Shown here piece after piece: positions 21,560 through 34,299 of a stretch of DNA of 64,000 nt; within the stretch, counting starts at the first letter, position 1, and each line of letters begins with the position of its first letter. The position numbers and the translations under genes were made by a program. Under the pieces are notes generated by a model that did not search any database, was not told where the DNA came from, and saw only the letters and a list, made by a program, of their open reading frames with translations. The stretch is from Biomphalaria glabrata (lineage: Eukaryota; Mollusca; Gastropoda; Planorbidae), in NCBI RefSeq assembly GCF_947242115.1, contig NC_074721.1, forward strand, positions 35,938,754-36,002,753. The letters are read 5' to 3'.

Positions 21560-22900
21560 GATTATGGCAGAACCGCTTATCTGCCAGGTACCTATTCATA
21601 CAAAAACAGGTATGAATAAAACGACAGGTATTCATTTGACGTCAGTTTATCATATAACACCAGATAATTAGTCATTCATGAAAAAAAAAACTGGTTGAAA
21701 TGTGCTAAACGATGACTTTCTAACAATTTTAAAAATAATTTTTTTAAAAATTGGACACAGCGCCTCATTTTACTAAATCCGGCCCTGAATTATATATTAA
21801 ATTTGATCACTATTATTTCATAAATGTATTTGTCGATGTAGGTCAGAAGGTTAGAAAGTAACTCCACACACACACGTAAGATAGCAGACACTGATTATTG
21901 TGTCACCTGATATGTTTGTTTCCTTTGTCTCCTATCAAGAGAATTCCCACTTTTCACATAGCCGGGTAAGAGCACGTGATCAGTACATAGAGGCTTGTTA
22001 TAAAGTAGCGTTCGTTAACCGCCGACACTATAAAATGGAAGTCTGAATCACGTCAGGGATGGCTTGAATGGATGCGTGACGTTGTCAACACAGGGGCGTG
22101 TTAGGGATGGAATCAATGGTGGGGCTACTGGAAACCATTCATGACTGTTCTCTTGGGGCGGGTTATTGTCCATGTAGCGTCTGGACTCTGGACCTTGTGT
22201 GACGTCAGCATATGACTTGTTTTTTTTTTCCACAGGAGATCTACGTCGCAAGTGTTGTTGTGTTAAATGTCTGTATTTGAGTCAAATAGTTATTATAACC
22301 CTGACTATCGGTGGTTAAAGTTGAGTTTTTAATTTTGAAGCCTCCGTGTGTTTAACAACAAAACTTTTTTTTCAAAGTGTTATTCCAGGGTATAATCTCT
22401 TTATAGGTGATAGGTTTCTTGAATATACAAATTCTTGTCGTAGAGAAGGTTGTCCAGGACTGGATTTAGATTTTTTAAGGACCTAAGCTATTTGAGAAAT
22501 GGCGCCCCATGGAATCAACTTAAGGCAATATTTCCTTTAGGGCCTACTCTTCTTCTTATAGATTGAAAATAGCCCTGGAAACCTTTTTGGTAGGCCCCCA
22601 AGAAACTGGGGGTCCTAAGTTAGAGCTAGTGTTGCCCTATAGGTAAACCCAGCACTGGTTTTAGATGAGGGAATGTCTGTGCACATGATCCAGAAGATAC
22701 GGATGATTGATTTCGATTGATGGACGACACACAGAAACAGTAAGTAACACTGGGAAAGCCGGACATTTTCACACTTTAGGCCCATGCTTGCCGGACGGAA
22801 TACAAGACCCAGAAAAAGGAGGACATGTCTTCTAAATGAAAGTATCAATTTAGTTTTTGTTGTCGAAGTAATTAATACAATCTGAAACGTATTTCAACGC
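21560..22900. other. No gene seen
   Basis: Mixed AT-rich sequence. 22455-22657 has weak hAT-like ends (CAGGACTGGATTTA / TAAACCCAGCACTG) without a matching target duplication. Confidence 0.4.
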
Positions 22901-23031
22901 TGAGCCTGTCATCATAAACTTATCTAACAACCCTCCCCCCCCCAACACTTTTAACTCTTTCCCCCCAGCCCTCCCGGTAAATCTAACAAACACTCCTCTC
23001 TTTCTCGTTCTCCCCTTCTCAACCACACATT

Positions 23032-24292
23032 TCCTCTCATGGTCTTTCTGTATCTCCCTCTTTCTGTTCCCTGTCTTTCTGTATCTCCCTCTTTCTGTTC
23101 CCTGTCTTTCTGTATCTCCCTCTTTCTGTTCCCTGTCTTTCTGTATCTCCCTCTTTCTGTTCCCTGTCTTTCTGTATCTCCCTCTTTCTGTTCCTTGTCT
23201 TTCTGTATCTCCCTCTTTCTGTTCCTTGTCTTTCTGTATCTCCATCTTTCTGTTCCTTGTCTTTCTGTATCTCCCTCTTTCTGTTCCCTGTCTTTCTGTA
23301 TCTCTCTCTTTCTGTTCCTTGTCTTTCTGTATCTCCCTCTTTCAGTTCCCTGTCTTTCTGTATCTCCCTCTTTCTGTTCCCTGTCTTTCTGTATCTCCAT
23401 CTTTCTGTTCCTTGTCTTTCTGTATCTCTCTCTTTCTGTTCCTTGTCTTTCTGTATCTCCCTCTTTCAGTTCCCTGTCTTTCTGTATCTCTCTCTTTCTG
23501 TTCCTTGCCTTTCTGTATCTCCCTCTTTCAGTTCCCTGTCTTTCTGTATCTCCCTCTTTCTGTTCCTTGTCTTTCTGTATCTCCATCTTTCTGTTCCTTG
23601 TCTTTCTGTATCTCCCTCTTTCTGTTCCCTGTCTTTCTGTATCTCCCTCTTTCTGTTCCCTGTCTTTCTGTATATCCCTCTTTCTGTTCCCTGTCTTTAT
23701 GTATCTCCCTCTTTCTGTATCTCCCTCTTTCTGTTCCCTGTCTTTCTGTATCTCCCTCTTTCTGTTCCTTGTCTTTCTGTATCTCCCTCTTTCTGTTCCC
23801 TGTCTTTCTGTATCTCCCTCTTTCTGTTCCCTGTCTTTCTGTATCTCCCTCTTTCTGTTCCTTATCTTTCTGTATCTCCCTCTTTCTGTTCCTTGTCTTT
23901 CTGTATCTCTCTCTTTCTGTTCCTTGTCTTTCTGTATCTCCATCTTTCTGTTCCCTGTCTTTCTGTATCTCTCTCTTTCTGTTCCTTGTCTTTCTGTATC
24001 TCCATCTTTCTGTTCCCTGTCTTTCTGTATCTCTCTCTTTCTGTTCCTTGTCTTTCTGTATCTCTCTCTTTCAGTTCCCTGTCTTTCTGTTCCTTGCCTT
24101 TCTGTATCTCCCTCTTTCAGTTCCCTGTCTTTCTGTATCTCTCTCTTTCTGTTCCTTGCCTTTCTGTATCTCCCTCTTTCTGTTCCTTGTCTTTCTGTAT
24201 CTCCCTCTTTCTGTTCCCTGTCTTTCTGTATCTCTCTCTTTCTGTTCCTTGTCTTTCTGTATCTCCCTCTTTCAGTTCCTTGTCTTTCTCTC
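23032..24292. repeat. 31-bp minisatellite, about 40 copies
   Basis: Unit TCTTTCTGTATCTCCCTCTTTCTGTTCCCTG with point variants. Period 31 is not a multiple of three and the unit lacks stops, so several long frames stay open on both strands. None has the look of a gene. Confidence 0.97.
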
Positions 24293-24429
24293 CACATATC
24301 TTTCTCCCCCACTGTCTCTCCCTTTCAGACTAATCAGTTTTCTTTTTTTTTCTCAGAAAACTTCAAGTTTAGCCATTTATTATTTAATATAAACATTTCA
24401 TTTTCAATACAAACTAAAAAGTATATTCC

Positions 24430-24520
24430 TTCTCTCTCTCTCCCTTTCTTCTCTCTCTCTCTCCTTTCTTCTCTCTCTCTCTCCGTTCTTCTCTCTCTCT
24501 CTCTCTCTCTCTCTCATATC
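24430..24520. repeat. (CT)n-rich microsatellite
   Basis: TCTCTCTC runs broken by TTCTTCT. Confidence 0.9.
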
Positions 24521-24805
24521 TGTACAAATTTTCTTCAAGGATCAGTCCGATAGATGATCAAATAATTTTCCCCCAAACCACCAGAGAGCTCTGGGAAGGG
24601 AGATAATAAATTAGCGATGACTGTCATATCAATATCGAATACATCAAGCCGGGGACATCGTCCAATTAGACCAGAGAGGCAGGCGCCCTTAACACTGGGC
24701 GCTGAGGCAGTCAGAGTGCGCCCCTCTTAGATCTGACACTACCTACACAAGATCATAGAACCGAAACAAGACAAGCAAGTCTTCTTAATATTCAGAGACC
24801 ATCTA

Positions 24806-24970
24806 AGGATGGCTGCTGGTCATGCGGTATGCGATCTGGACTGTCGATTAGATGGTCCCGGGTTTGAACTTTGAGCCCTGCCCTGGCCATCGCCCGCCAT
24901 CCTGTGAAGGGTGGTGCTAGGAGGTAATATTTTTATTTTTGAAGGAACATCCGAAACATGTAAAACAGAA
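24806..24970 (+). mobile_element. SINE, family 2
   Basis: Same body as the copy at 10097-10270: AAGGATGGCTGCTGGTC, GGTCCCGGGTTTGAAC, GAAGGAACATCCGAAACATG. Confidence 0.75.
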
Positions 24971-25856
24971 CTAGCATTGGTTGAACTCTACAACGGGTCT
25001 CAACCTGCCATTTAAGCACCCATTTGTTGTTACTCGGTTGTTGGTTTGTAGCTTCAAACAACTAGTACAACAAAACCAATGTGAGCATATTTAATTCGTT
25101 ATGAAATAAACTTGAATAGGCTTCTTTTAAAACAAAAAAAGAATCCAACGTCTCTCTCTATAAATATACACAACTTAAACTCGAAAATATGTAGAGTAAC
25201 AAATGAATTGATAATTTTTAACAAAGTTTAACTCATTCCAAATACAAGTCTTCTCTATCTCACATCTCTTCCTAGTCTTTTCTATCTCTCTCTCTTCAAT
25301 TCTCGATCAGTTCTTATTAACTTTAATTACGACACACCACCTCGTGATTACATCAGACTGCTTTTTTTTAGCCTACACAACCAAAACTATCCACTCCTCT
25401 TTTCTCATGGTTACAATATACACGTACACATGCATTCTATAACGCCATTTCAAATACTCTCCGTAATGTTGTGTATTGTTGAACTGTGCGGGCCTATATC
25501 CTCACTGTTTTTCTTGTTTTTACACACACACAAATTGCAGCTGGCATGATGCCATGCACTAGTAGTACTAAGAATGAAAACAAAATGCTTTTCGCGTCAT
25601 TAATTAATGCGCTATACAATAACACTTAATATAAGTTTAATTTTTTTCTAAAAAAGGATTCTTTATGTTTTTATTGACTTGAATCAACCCCAAGGATTAC
25701 AACTAAAACCAAACAAACAGAAGACAAAGAGACTTCTCCTCCCGATGACCATCCATCAGGCATGCCCTACCAGTGTCTCGTGAGACAGACCAACTCCCAC
25801 GTGACACGTAATAGACAACATACACCTCATTTATTTGGATGCGATACTTGTTACTA

Positions 25857-26065
25857 TACGAATAAGTTACTGTACGAACAAGTTACTGTACGAACAAGTT
25901 ACTGTACGAACAAGTTACTGTACGAACAAGTTACTGTACGAACAAGTTACTGTGCGAACAAGTTACTGTACGAACAAGTTAATGTACGAACAAGTTAATG
26001 TACGAACAAGTTACTGTACGAACAAGTTAATGTACGAACAAGTTAATGTACGAACAAGTTACTCG
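25857..26065. repeat. 16-bp tandem repeat, about 13 copies
   Basis: Unit ACAAGTTACTGTACGA, with GTTAATGT variants towards the right end. Confidence 0.95.
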
Positions 26066-26569
26066 GAGCTAAGTAACTGAGAATACCTTCCACTCATTAC
26101 TTTGTTGTCACCGTCCACGGGAACTATGCTAGGCATCCTCCGGGGCTGTCTGTGTTAAGTATGTCTTGAAGAAATAAGGCAACTATTGTCGTAGTTGGGC
26201 CGAACACTTTTAATCATTCACCACAGGACGCCATCTTAGGCAGGAAGCCCATGTTCACCACAAAAAGACCCATAACTCACACAGACTAAGGGCTATAACT
26301 TACATATATCAAGCATTAACATCCTTCTCTTTCTATCGACGAAACATGTTATTGTTCACTACAAACATTCCAAAACGAACAAATGGTATATGAACAGCCT
26401 GGATCCAGACTTTTCAAAGGGACACAAAGTATTGCAGTTACCTTTAGCTGTGTTGGTGGAAGGATATTTTATGCTGTGGCTAGTCTGCAGCACTACTGTC
26501 CATTGGTAACTAGAATCGTGTTAGGAAAGTCTAGTGGACATAGGAGAACAAGAGGCGGAGTGATAAAGA

Positions 26570-26711
26570 CAGAGAAAGAGAGAGAGAGAGAGGATAGATA
26601 GAGAGGAAGAGTGATAGAGACAGAGAGAGATAGAAGACAGGTAGAGAGGCAGAGTTGCAGTGAATTAGAGAAAGAAATATAGAGACTGAGTAAAAAGAAA
26701 AAGAGAGAGAA

Positions 26712-26762
<51 letters not shown>

Positions 26763-26800
26763 CTGAGAGAGAGGGAGAGAGAGAGAGATAATTTCAAACA
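26570..26800. repeat. (GA)n-rich tract
   Basis: GAGAGA runs with scattered interruptions. The Ser/Leu-rich minus-strand ORFs are artefacts. Confidence 0.93.
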
Positions 26801-26804
26801 CAAA

Positions 26805-27540
26805 CAGCTAATCTTGTTTTAAGACTGTAACACCACTCCAACAACTTTTCTCCTGCCTACGAAAAATGTTGTTTTCGTCAATAATTTGATTTAAAAAATA
26901 ATAATAACAAAAATATTTTTTAAATGTGTTTAGTTGAAAGAAAATAATATTACATTAGTCTTCATTTACTTAAAGGATTCTGGATTTAATTACGTTAAGA
27001 GCTCAAATACTTGTATCACCGCAACCGTGTCTTCTTTCAACTACTTTAGTCATCATCGCTATTAGAGAAACATGGCTGACATCTTTCTTCCTTTCAATGG
27101 CATTATGGGACAGCCGCTTTCATAACGTCATAAGGGGGCGTAACCCACGAAGACCTGACCGAAGGGAGATAACTTAAGTCGCTATCGAACTGTCACACGA
27201 CAAAAGAGAAATGACTGAGTTAGGGAAGGGAGAGGAAGCTCTTAGATGGGGATGAAGGGGGGGCGGCCATGATAAAGTTACTTCTTAACTCTGCAATTTT
27301 TTTTCTCAATCTTGAATGTTTTTTTTAAACCTCCTAGGGCCTAGGGTAATAAAGTTGTTAACCCTCTCCCCCCCCTTCTAAACAATATTTTAAAACAACG
27401 TTTTTTCTTCGACAATTATATATATATGTGTAGTTTTTTTATGCTGATAATTTGACACTACGTACCCTGATGCTGTGACCCTATTCTAGAGGCTAGAATT
27501 CAAATTTAATAATCTCATATCCACTTTACAAAATATGAAT
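26805..27540. other. No gene seen
   Basis: AT-rich with several homopolymer runs; no coding pattern. Confidence 0.45.
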
Positions 27541-27544
27541 ATTG

Positions 27545-27765
27545 TTTTATCACAAAATAAAGGCACGTTCCTCATCCCATATGCTAGGACAAATTTGTAC
27601 AAATGCTCCTTCTTCCCTAGTGCTATTAGAGCATGGAATGGGGTTGCCTGAGCTAGCCAGGAAAACCAGAATTTAAGTCATTGGTTAATATGCATGGCTG
27701 AATGCATGATGCGTAGGACGTAATCATCTTCTTTTTTGAAGTAACGTCTGTATTATATAAAGTGA
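27545..27765 (+). mobile_element. CR1/L2-like LINE, 5'-truncated 3' end
   Basis: ARTNLYKCSFFPSAIRAWN codon pattern followed by the shared 3' UTR (GACGTAATCATCTTCTTTTT). One of five well-preserved copies of this 3' end in the window. Confidence 0.82.
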
Positions 27766-28289
27766 ATGGTATAATAATTGTAAACTTATAATATATCAAG
27801 CATAAAGACACAATATAAATATCGTATTAGGTAATAAATCTACAGTGATAATGTTGAAATAAAGCTCAATTAAAAAGATTTCACTCCAAATTCTCAGTTT
27901 TGCTTCTGTTTATACTTAGCGATGTCAGAATATTTCTAGAATAATCTGGATTATTATTACTGTGAAGTTCATTTTTAGCTCCCTTGGCCCTTAATGAGCT
28001 AGCTTAAAATCTACTCGAAGCTTCCGGAAGTTTTGAGAATTTAAAAAAAAAACTTGTTTCTGGTGACACTTTTTTAGAATGTGACAGTTATCTAAGTTGT
28101 CACTTAAGCATGTACATTAGTTATTTTATATAGTATCTAGGTATTGTGCAGATTAACTAGGCCAAGGGGAATCCATGCATGGGAAGACAATTGTTTCATT
28201 CCTCGAACTATCTAAATAATGGGACAATTACCTAGATAAATTGTACATTACCTACTTAGCGCTCGAAAAAAAAAAAAGATTTAAATCCT

Positions 28290-28905
28290 TATTGAGTTTT
28301 AAGAATTAAGTTAATAAAATCAAACATCAACCAATTAGAATCAAATTACCTAATCAAACAATCAACAAATTAGAATTAAATCACCAAATCAAACAATCAA
28401 CCAATTAGAATCAAATCACCAAATCAACCAAGGAACCAATTAGAATCAAATTATCAAATCAACCAATTAGAATCACCAAATCAACTAAGGAACCAATTAT
28501 AATCAAATCACCAAATTCAAACAATCAACTAATTAGAAACAAATCACCAAATCAAACTATACAAAATTAGAATCCAACAACAAATCAAACAATGAACCAA
28601 TTAGAATCAAATCAACAATCAAACAATTAACCGATTAGAATCAAATCACCTAATCAACCAATCAACCAATTAGAATCAAAACACCAAATCAAACAATCAA
28701 CCAACTAGAATCAAATCAACAAATCAAACAATTAACCTATTATAATCAAATCAGCAAATCAACTAATCAACATATTAGAATCAAATCACCAAATCAAACT
28801 ATGAACCAATAAGAATCAAATCACCAAACCAAACAATGAACAAATTAGAATCAAATCAACAAACCAAACAATTAACAAATTAGAATCAAATCAACCAATC
28901 ATTTC
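28290..28905. repeat. Degenerate ~35-bp tandem repeat
   Basis: About 17 diverged units around CCAATTAGAATCAAATCACC. Older than the other arrays, judging by unit divergence. Confidence 0.88.
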
Positions 28906-29037
28906 AAAAGCTGTAATACAAAGACTCAAACACTTGAAAACATTCAAACACTAATGAGGAAATAAATGTGCAAGACATATGTCAAAATGGGGGCTTTCTT
29001 AATAGTACCTCTTATACGTCGGGGACACTTGAATGAC

Positions 29038-29470
29038 CTAGCTAATGCTTTTTGCGACAAACACACCTATTGGTGGTACAATTAGATTAGCAACTACATT
29101 TTCTGAAACCCTGACAAGGGATTGTTCTATTGCTGTGTGAAGTAAAGATTTTTCTACAGCATTTCTTCGACATTTTCTACCTAAAAATCTCTCTTTACAA
29201 AGGCTGACTTCTGATTTTGCATACAATTGTTTTAAAATACCCGTTTTAGTACCAAATTTATAAAAGCCATCCACAGTTTTACTAAGAACTACAGCTAACA
29301 TCGAACGGGCATCTGTTTTTGGCTTTGTCTACTTTAAAAACTCTTACAGATAACTTTATCGACATTAGAGTGCTTTGCATTAGAGACTGCTGACATTTCC
29401 TTTGCTTGCTTCTCTAAACCTCTCTTGGCCTCGTCACGCTGTATTTTCTGATCTATATTCTTTTTGACAC
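29038..29470 (-). pseudogene. KRBA2/SCAND3-like integrase remnant (C-terminal part)
   Basis: Minus-strand pieces include RDEAKRGLEKQAKEMSAVSN and LAVVLSKTVDGFYKFGTKTG-ILKQLYAKSEVSLCKE, followed by a cysteine-rich tail. From memory this order is typical of the C-terminus of transposon-derived integrases annotated as KRAB-A domain-containing protein 2-like. The copy is broken and only the last quarter or so is present. I cannot tell whether the source was a Ginger-type DNA transposon or an LTR relative. Confidence 0.55.
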
Positions 29471-30763
29471 ATGTTCCAAATACATTCTTACTGGCTTTGT
29501 ATGATCTATTTCACCGGAAATGACGTAAACTGCTTGAGAGCAAGTAGCCTAATAAGAGAGAAACACTATTCTGAACTTCAACAGTTCGGAAGCCGTTAAT
29601 GTGCATATCATCTAGATAAAGTGCGAAAATCTTTTGATTCCGCACATTAACGCACCAGTTTATTATCACTCCATTGTTTGTTATCCACTCTACGAGCACT
29701 CTGTTATATCCACTATCTCTGTTATCTATCCTCTCACTTTCTCTTATCAACTCTCTTATCATCACACTTTTATTGTATTTTTCTTTTTTCTCTGTCTCTT
29801 GTTCACTCTCTCGCTCCCGCCTTCAAACTCAATCGTTTTTTTTTCTTACTTTAAATCACTCACCTTCCTTCCTTTCTCTCTCTCTCTCTCTCTTATATCG
29901 CTTCAGTCCAGCACTTCCCTCTTTATTCCCTATCCTCCTTCCATTCCCTAATCAAAGTCTTAGAATCATTTTTCTGCTCAAAAGAAAATCCCTACTTGGC
30001 ATTCGCTGATGGGTTGTCATCAGACAAATCAACCTACTTAGTGCCAATCTGCAACAACAGGCAGAACTCCGAGCTTCTCCACCCCCCCTCTTTTTGGGGA
30101 CGGAGGGGGCATGATATCTTCCTCCTCCCCGCTACACACACACTCACAAACACACGCTCACGCCATTGGGATACTCACACTAAGTATCTGGCGAGCCTGC
30201 CTGGTGCCCTGTTTCGGCAGTCCCCATTTGTCGATTTGGCACAGTCATAAGGATTGATGATTGATGTCATTAAGGGTAGACTGATTGATGGGTGGTTGGT
30301 ACAGGACTCAGTAAGGTAACAAACTATGAAGCAACTGTCACAAAGATCATTCTCATTGGCATCTTAAACTCATTTTTTTTTTAAAATGTGGTTTATTCAG
30401 ATTCTACTTTAAAAATTTGCGCTATTCAGTTTTAGCTTTATCATCATAGGAATCCTTGGGCCTTAGGCCTCTTTTCTTGGCTTTATGTGCCTCTTTTCAT
30501 GATTATTACACAGCGAAGATCCAAAAATGTCCATAGATAATGATTTTGTTGGACCATTGTAATTCATGATCAAACTTTGTTAAGAAATATGGATAGGAAT
30601 AAGACAATTGTATTCAGCAAAAACTATATAGCTTCAATGATTGTATAAATTTTGGTCAAGGGTATCCAATTTATTAAGAAACAAGTTGAATTAAACAACT
30701 AGCTAATTTTTTTTTCTTACGCCCTTGTATATATACAACATTCTAGTTTTGGTGGTAGAGATC

Positions 30764-30947
30764 GAGACATTTGTTATTGAAGGCCTCAACACTGACCAGC
30801 AACGTTGCAATCTGTGGGCAGTTTAAACCAATAGCTCGTTGCCACGTCATAAAGACCTGTGACGTGGCACAAGCCATTGGTCTCCACTGCCCACAGGTTG
30901 TGACGTTTCATGTCAGTGTCCAGGCCTTCTATGACGATTGGTCTCAT
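30764..30947. repeat. Long imperfect hairpin (inverted repeat)
   Basis: Two arms of about 85 nt pair around a 10-nt loop centred near 30854. Paired blocks include GAAGGCCT/AGGCCTTC, ACACTGAC/GTCAGTGT, CTGTGGGCAGT/ACTGCCCACAG, ACCAAT/ATTGGT and GCCACGTCA/TGACGTGGC. The arms agree at roughly four of five positions. This could be a fold-back MITE or a hairpin RNA source; no target duplication was clear. Confidence 0.8.
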
Positions 30948-31046
30948 ATTGATTCAGACTTTTATAAACAGATGACTAGACAAAATGCTATAACAGACTG
31001 TGGGAAAAATGTTACTGTCTATTTGTTTTCTTAACTTTATAGTAAA

Positions 31047-31280
31047 TTATAAGCGAGTATTTCCACTGACGGTCTCAAGAGTTTAAGAAAGAGATATCCA
31101 GACCTAATTTAACTTGGTAGAGAATTATAAGCGGGTATTTCCACTGACGGTCTCAAGAGTTTAAGAAAGAGATATCCAGACCTAATTTAACTTGGTAGAG
31201 AATTATAAGCGGGTATTTCCACTGACGGTCCCAAGAGTTTAAGATAGAGATATCCAGACTAAATTTAATTTTTAGATGCT
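31047..31280. repeat. 78-bp tandem repeat, three copies
   Basis: Copies start near 31051, 31129 and 31207 with AAGCGGGTATTTCCACTGAC, nearly identical. Confidence 0.92.
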
Positions 31281-31467
31281 TATTTAAAAAAAAAATTATA
31301 GCGATCATACCAGAGTGGAAACCCTGTGGTCAAATTAGTTAGTATTTTTTTCCCAAAGATATTCAAATTTCTATGAAAATCGTTAGGACCGTTTTCAAGA
31401 TCCATATCCAGATTTTGCCAGTGAGCAGACAGTGTAATATTTTCAACAGACTCAGACGCGCAAAATG

Positions 31468-31730
31468 GAGGCGCGGTGGCTGAGCGGTAAAGCGCTTGGC
31501 TTCCGAACCGAGAACCGGGGTTCGAATCCTGGTGAAGACTGGGATTTTTAATTTCGGGATCTTCGGGCGCCTCTGAGTCCACCCAGCTCTAATGGGTACC
31601 TGACATTAGTTAGGGAAAAGTAAAGGCGGTTGGTCGTTGTGCTGGCCACATGACACCCTTGTTAACCATAGGCCACAAAAACAAATGACCTTTACATCAT
31701 CTGCCCTATAGGTCTGAAAAGGGAACTTTA
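31468..31730 (+). mobile_element. SINE, family 1 (tRNA-derived)
   Basis: tRNA-like head with A box GGTGGCTGAGCGGTAAAGCG and B box GGTTCGAATCC, then a body with GAGTCCACCCAGCTCTAATG, TGGGTACCTGACATTAGTT and GGCGGTTGGTCGTTGTGCTG. This is the most complete copy. Others: 34300-34548, 54288-54550, 56886-57145, 63583-63832 (plus), 42095-42275 (minus), and fragments at 49917-50035 and 50735-50885. Confidence 0.92.
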
Positions 31731-31799
31731 CATTACAGATGCAAATAGAAATAAAAACGAGTATTTCGTGTCGTGTAATTTATTATCAAATATAAAGAT

Positions 31800-32885
31800 A
31801 ATTTGGTGATAAAAGGCACGTATCGGAGGAATCGCTGGCAAATGTCCCTCAGAAAATTAAGAGAGAGGAGCTCGGCGACCCATCGACATTTATGGAAATT
31901 GAGACGTCTACTATCCCATACAAAAACAAAGGAGAGGGTCATAACGGAGCTTCTCTATGCCGATGATTGCGCCCTGCTAGCTCACAATGAACATGATCTC
32001 CAGAACGCGGTAAACGAATTTGCATACGCTGCCGCCTCTTTCGGCTTATCTATAAACCTCGGGAAAACAGAAGTCATGTTCCAGAAGTCACCCAATAAAA
32101 CATATTCATCCCCAAGGATCACAGTAAACGGACAGCCCCTTAACGTGGTAGACCACTTCACATATTTAGGTAGTATAGTGTCAAATGACACCGCACTTTA
32201 AAGGGAAGTTGATAACCGTCTGGCCAGGGCCAGTAGCGCTTTTGGACGCCTTCAGTCGAGAGTTTGGTGAAACAAATCGCTCCGCCTGCCTACAAAAATC
32301 AATGTCTACCAGGCTGTGGTTCTTTCAACCCTTCTATATGACTCTGAGACATGGCCACTATACAGAAAACAACTCAGACTTCTTGAGCGATTTCACCAAT
32401 GATGCTTGCGCTCCATCACGGAAATACGGTGGCAAGACCGCACTACAAACAGCGATGTCCTTGCGAACGCCAGTATGGTGAGTATAGAGGGACTTCTTAT
32501 GGTCCGACAGTTACGCTGGGCAGGGCACGTATCCCATATGGAAGACGAATGTATGCTAAAGGCAGACTTTTTTTGGTGAGCTAAAAGGTGGTCGACGTAA
32601 CAGAGGCGCCCCACGGAAACGCTTCAGAGACCAGCTTAGGCGTCAACTTTCCTTAGCTGACATAGAACACTCACGAAGGCAGCGGGATACACATTTGAGA
32701 CCAAAAGAAAATCCGCTGCCGAGGACAAACGAAGACGACGAAAAGAAAATCTAAATCGACCACCTGCGGACAATGGTTATGCTTGCCCTGGATGTGGCAA
32801 AATATGTAGGTCACAGCTGGGGCTGTACAGCCACGGGAATACTGCATTCCTGGCTTATCTTCGGACTCGAAGACAAGACTTATTA
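31800..32885 (+). mobile_element. RTE-like LINE with C2H2 finger tail, 5'-truncated
   Basis: Reverse-transcriptase palm ITELLYADDCALLAHNEHD, then FTYLGSIVSNDT, a CLRSITEIRWQDRTT-like thumb, RQLRWAGHVSHMED, and a C-terminal finger CPGCGKICRSQLGLYSHGN. The reading frame is broken at least twice, so the copy is dead. Related tails are at 34548-35005, 41415-41930 (minus), 45539-45847 and 47985-48192. Confidence 0.88.
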
Positions 32886-32939
32886 TTGTATACATAATTA
32901 CAACTATATAGCGATTGGCACTTTGATATAACCGAACAT

Positions 32940-32975
32940 CTTTTTTTTTTTTTTTTTTTTTGTTTTTTTGTTTTC
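32940..32975. repeat. Poly(T)-rich tract
   Basis: Long T run with G interruptions, downstream of the LINE piece. Confidence 0.9.
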
Positions 32976-33394
32976 TTCTTACCTCGTACATGAGACATTA
33001 TCATTTTATTTTTAAAGAATAAAAAAATATATATAAAGGTCAATCAAGGTCAATTAAAACTAATAATAAATTCATGCGGTATTAATTTTTAAACCTTTTC
33101 TAAGCTAGGGTTTGATCAAGGTTTGATCAAGGCGGAAAAGAGAACGAACACTGCAAGGCAAAAAGTGGCCTCCCCTCGGGATACGCCTAATTAAGTGTCA
33201 ACAAGAAATTGTTGCCAACACGACAGTCAGATGAGGATTAATCGCGCCGTGACGTCATACAGGGGGCAAATCTAGGAGGATTAATCCCCGGCACGTGCCC
33301 GTGAGGCACAAACATGTAAGTAATAAGGTTTCACGGAGAGTCAGAGCTAACAGCCCAGAAGTGAGATTTATTGTCTAGGCCAGGGCCGGTTTAC

Positions 33395-33950
33395 GGAGAA
33401 TGTCTAGATCATGGAGAATGTTTAAATAATGAAGAATAACTAGATAATGAAGAATGTCTAGATAATGAAGAATGTCTAGATCATGGAGAATGTTTAAATA
33501 ATGAAGAATAACTAGATAATGAAGAATGTCTAGATAATGAAGAATGTCTAGATCACGGAGAATGTCTAGATCACGGAGAATGTCTAGATCATGAAGAATG
33601 TTTAAATAATGAAGAATGTCTAGATAATGAAGAATGTCTAGATCATGAAGAATGTCTATATCATGGAGAATATCTAGATCATGAAGAATGTTTAAATAAT
33701 GAAGAATGTCTAGATAATAAAGAATGTCTAGATCATGAAGAATGTCTATATCATGGAGAATATCTAGATCATGGAGAATGTCTAGATAATGAAGAATATC
33801 TAGATCGTGGAGAATGTCTAGATCATGAAGAATGTCTAGATAATGATTTATGTACAGATCATGAAGAATATCTAGATAATGAAGAATGTCTATATCATGG
33901 AGAATGTCTAGATAATGATGAACATACAGAATACAAATTATGAAAAATGT
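33395..33950. repeat. 18-bp tandem repeat, about 30 copies
   Basis: Unit ATGAAGAATGTCTAGATA with GGAG/GAAG and TCTAGATC/TTTAAATA variants in mixed order. Confidence 0.95.
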
Positions 33951-34299
33951 CTAAATCATGAAGGGAATCTCTGATAAATGCTTGCTAATAGTTTGTCCCA
34001 TTCGATCGTAGACTTTTATATCCTATAGATATCTGAAGCTCTGGACACGACAACTCCATAACGTTCTTCATTCGAAAAGACTATAAAAAAAACACTACTC
34101 TCTAAGTTGTTGCTCTAAGTATCTGTAGATCAAAGCTGATCGGTTTCTCTGGTGTCTAGGGGTAACAGAGACACAGAGAGATCTCTAGGAGATCATTCCA
34201 TTCAGCCTGCCTGCCCTTCTCTCTGTTTCCTATATAGAGAATCTATTCCTATGTAGTCTAGAGCGAATAATTGGAGGTATTTATGGTGGATAATTAATG

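Noticed and set aside
22455-22657. Further hAT-like MITE
   Set aside because: The ends are weakly inverted and the flanking 8-mers do not match.
22951-24553. Long ORFs of about 360-500 codons on both strands
   Set aside because: They only translate the 31-bp minisatellite; overlapping frames and both strands are equally open.
31280-31582. 100-codon minus-strand ORF containing NPSLHQDSNPGSRFGSQALY
   Set aside because: It lies antisense to the family 1 SINE; the same peptide recurs wherever the SINE does.
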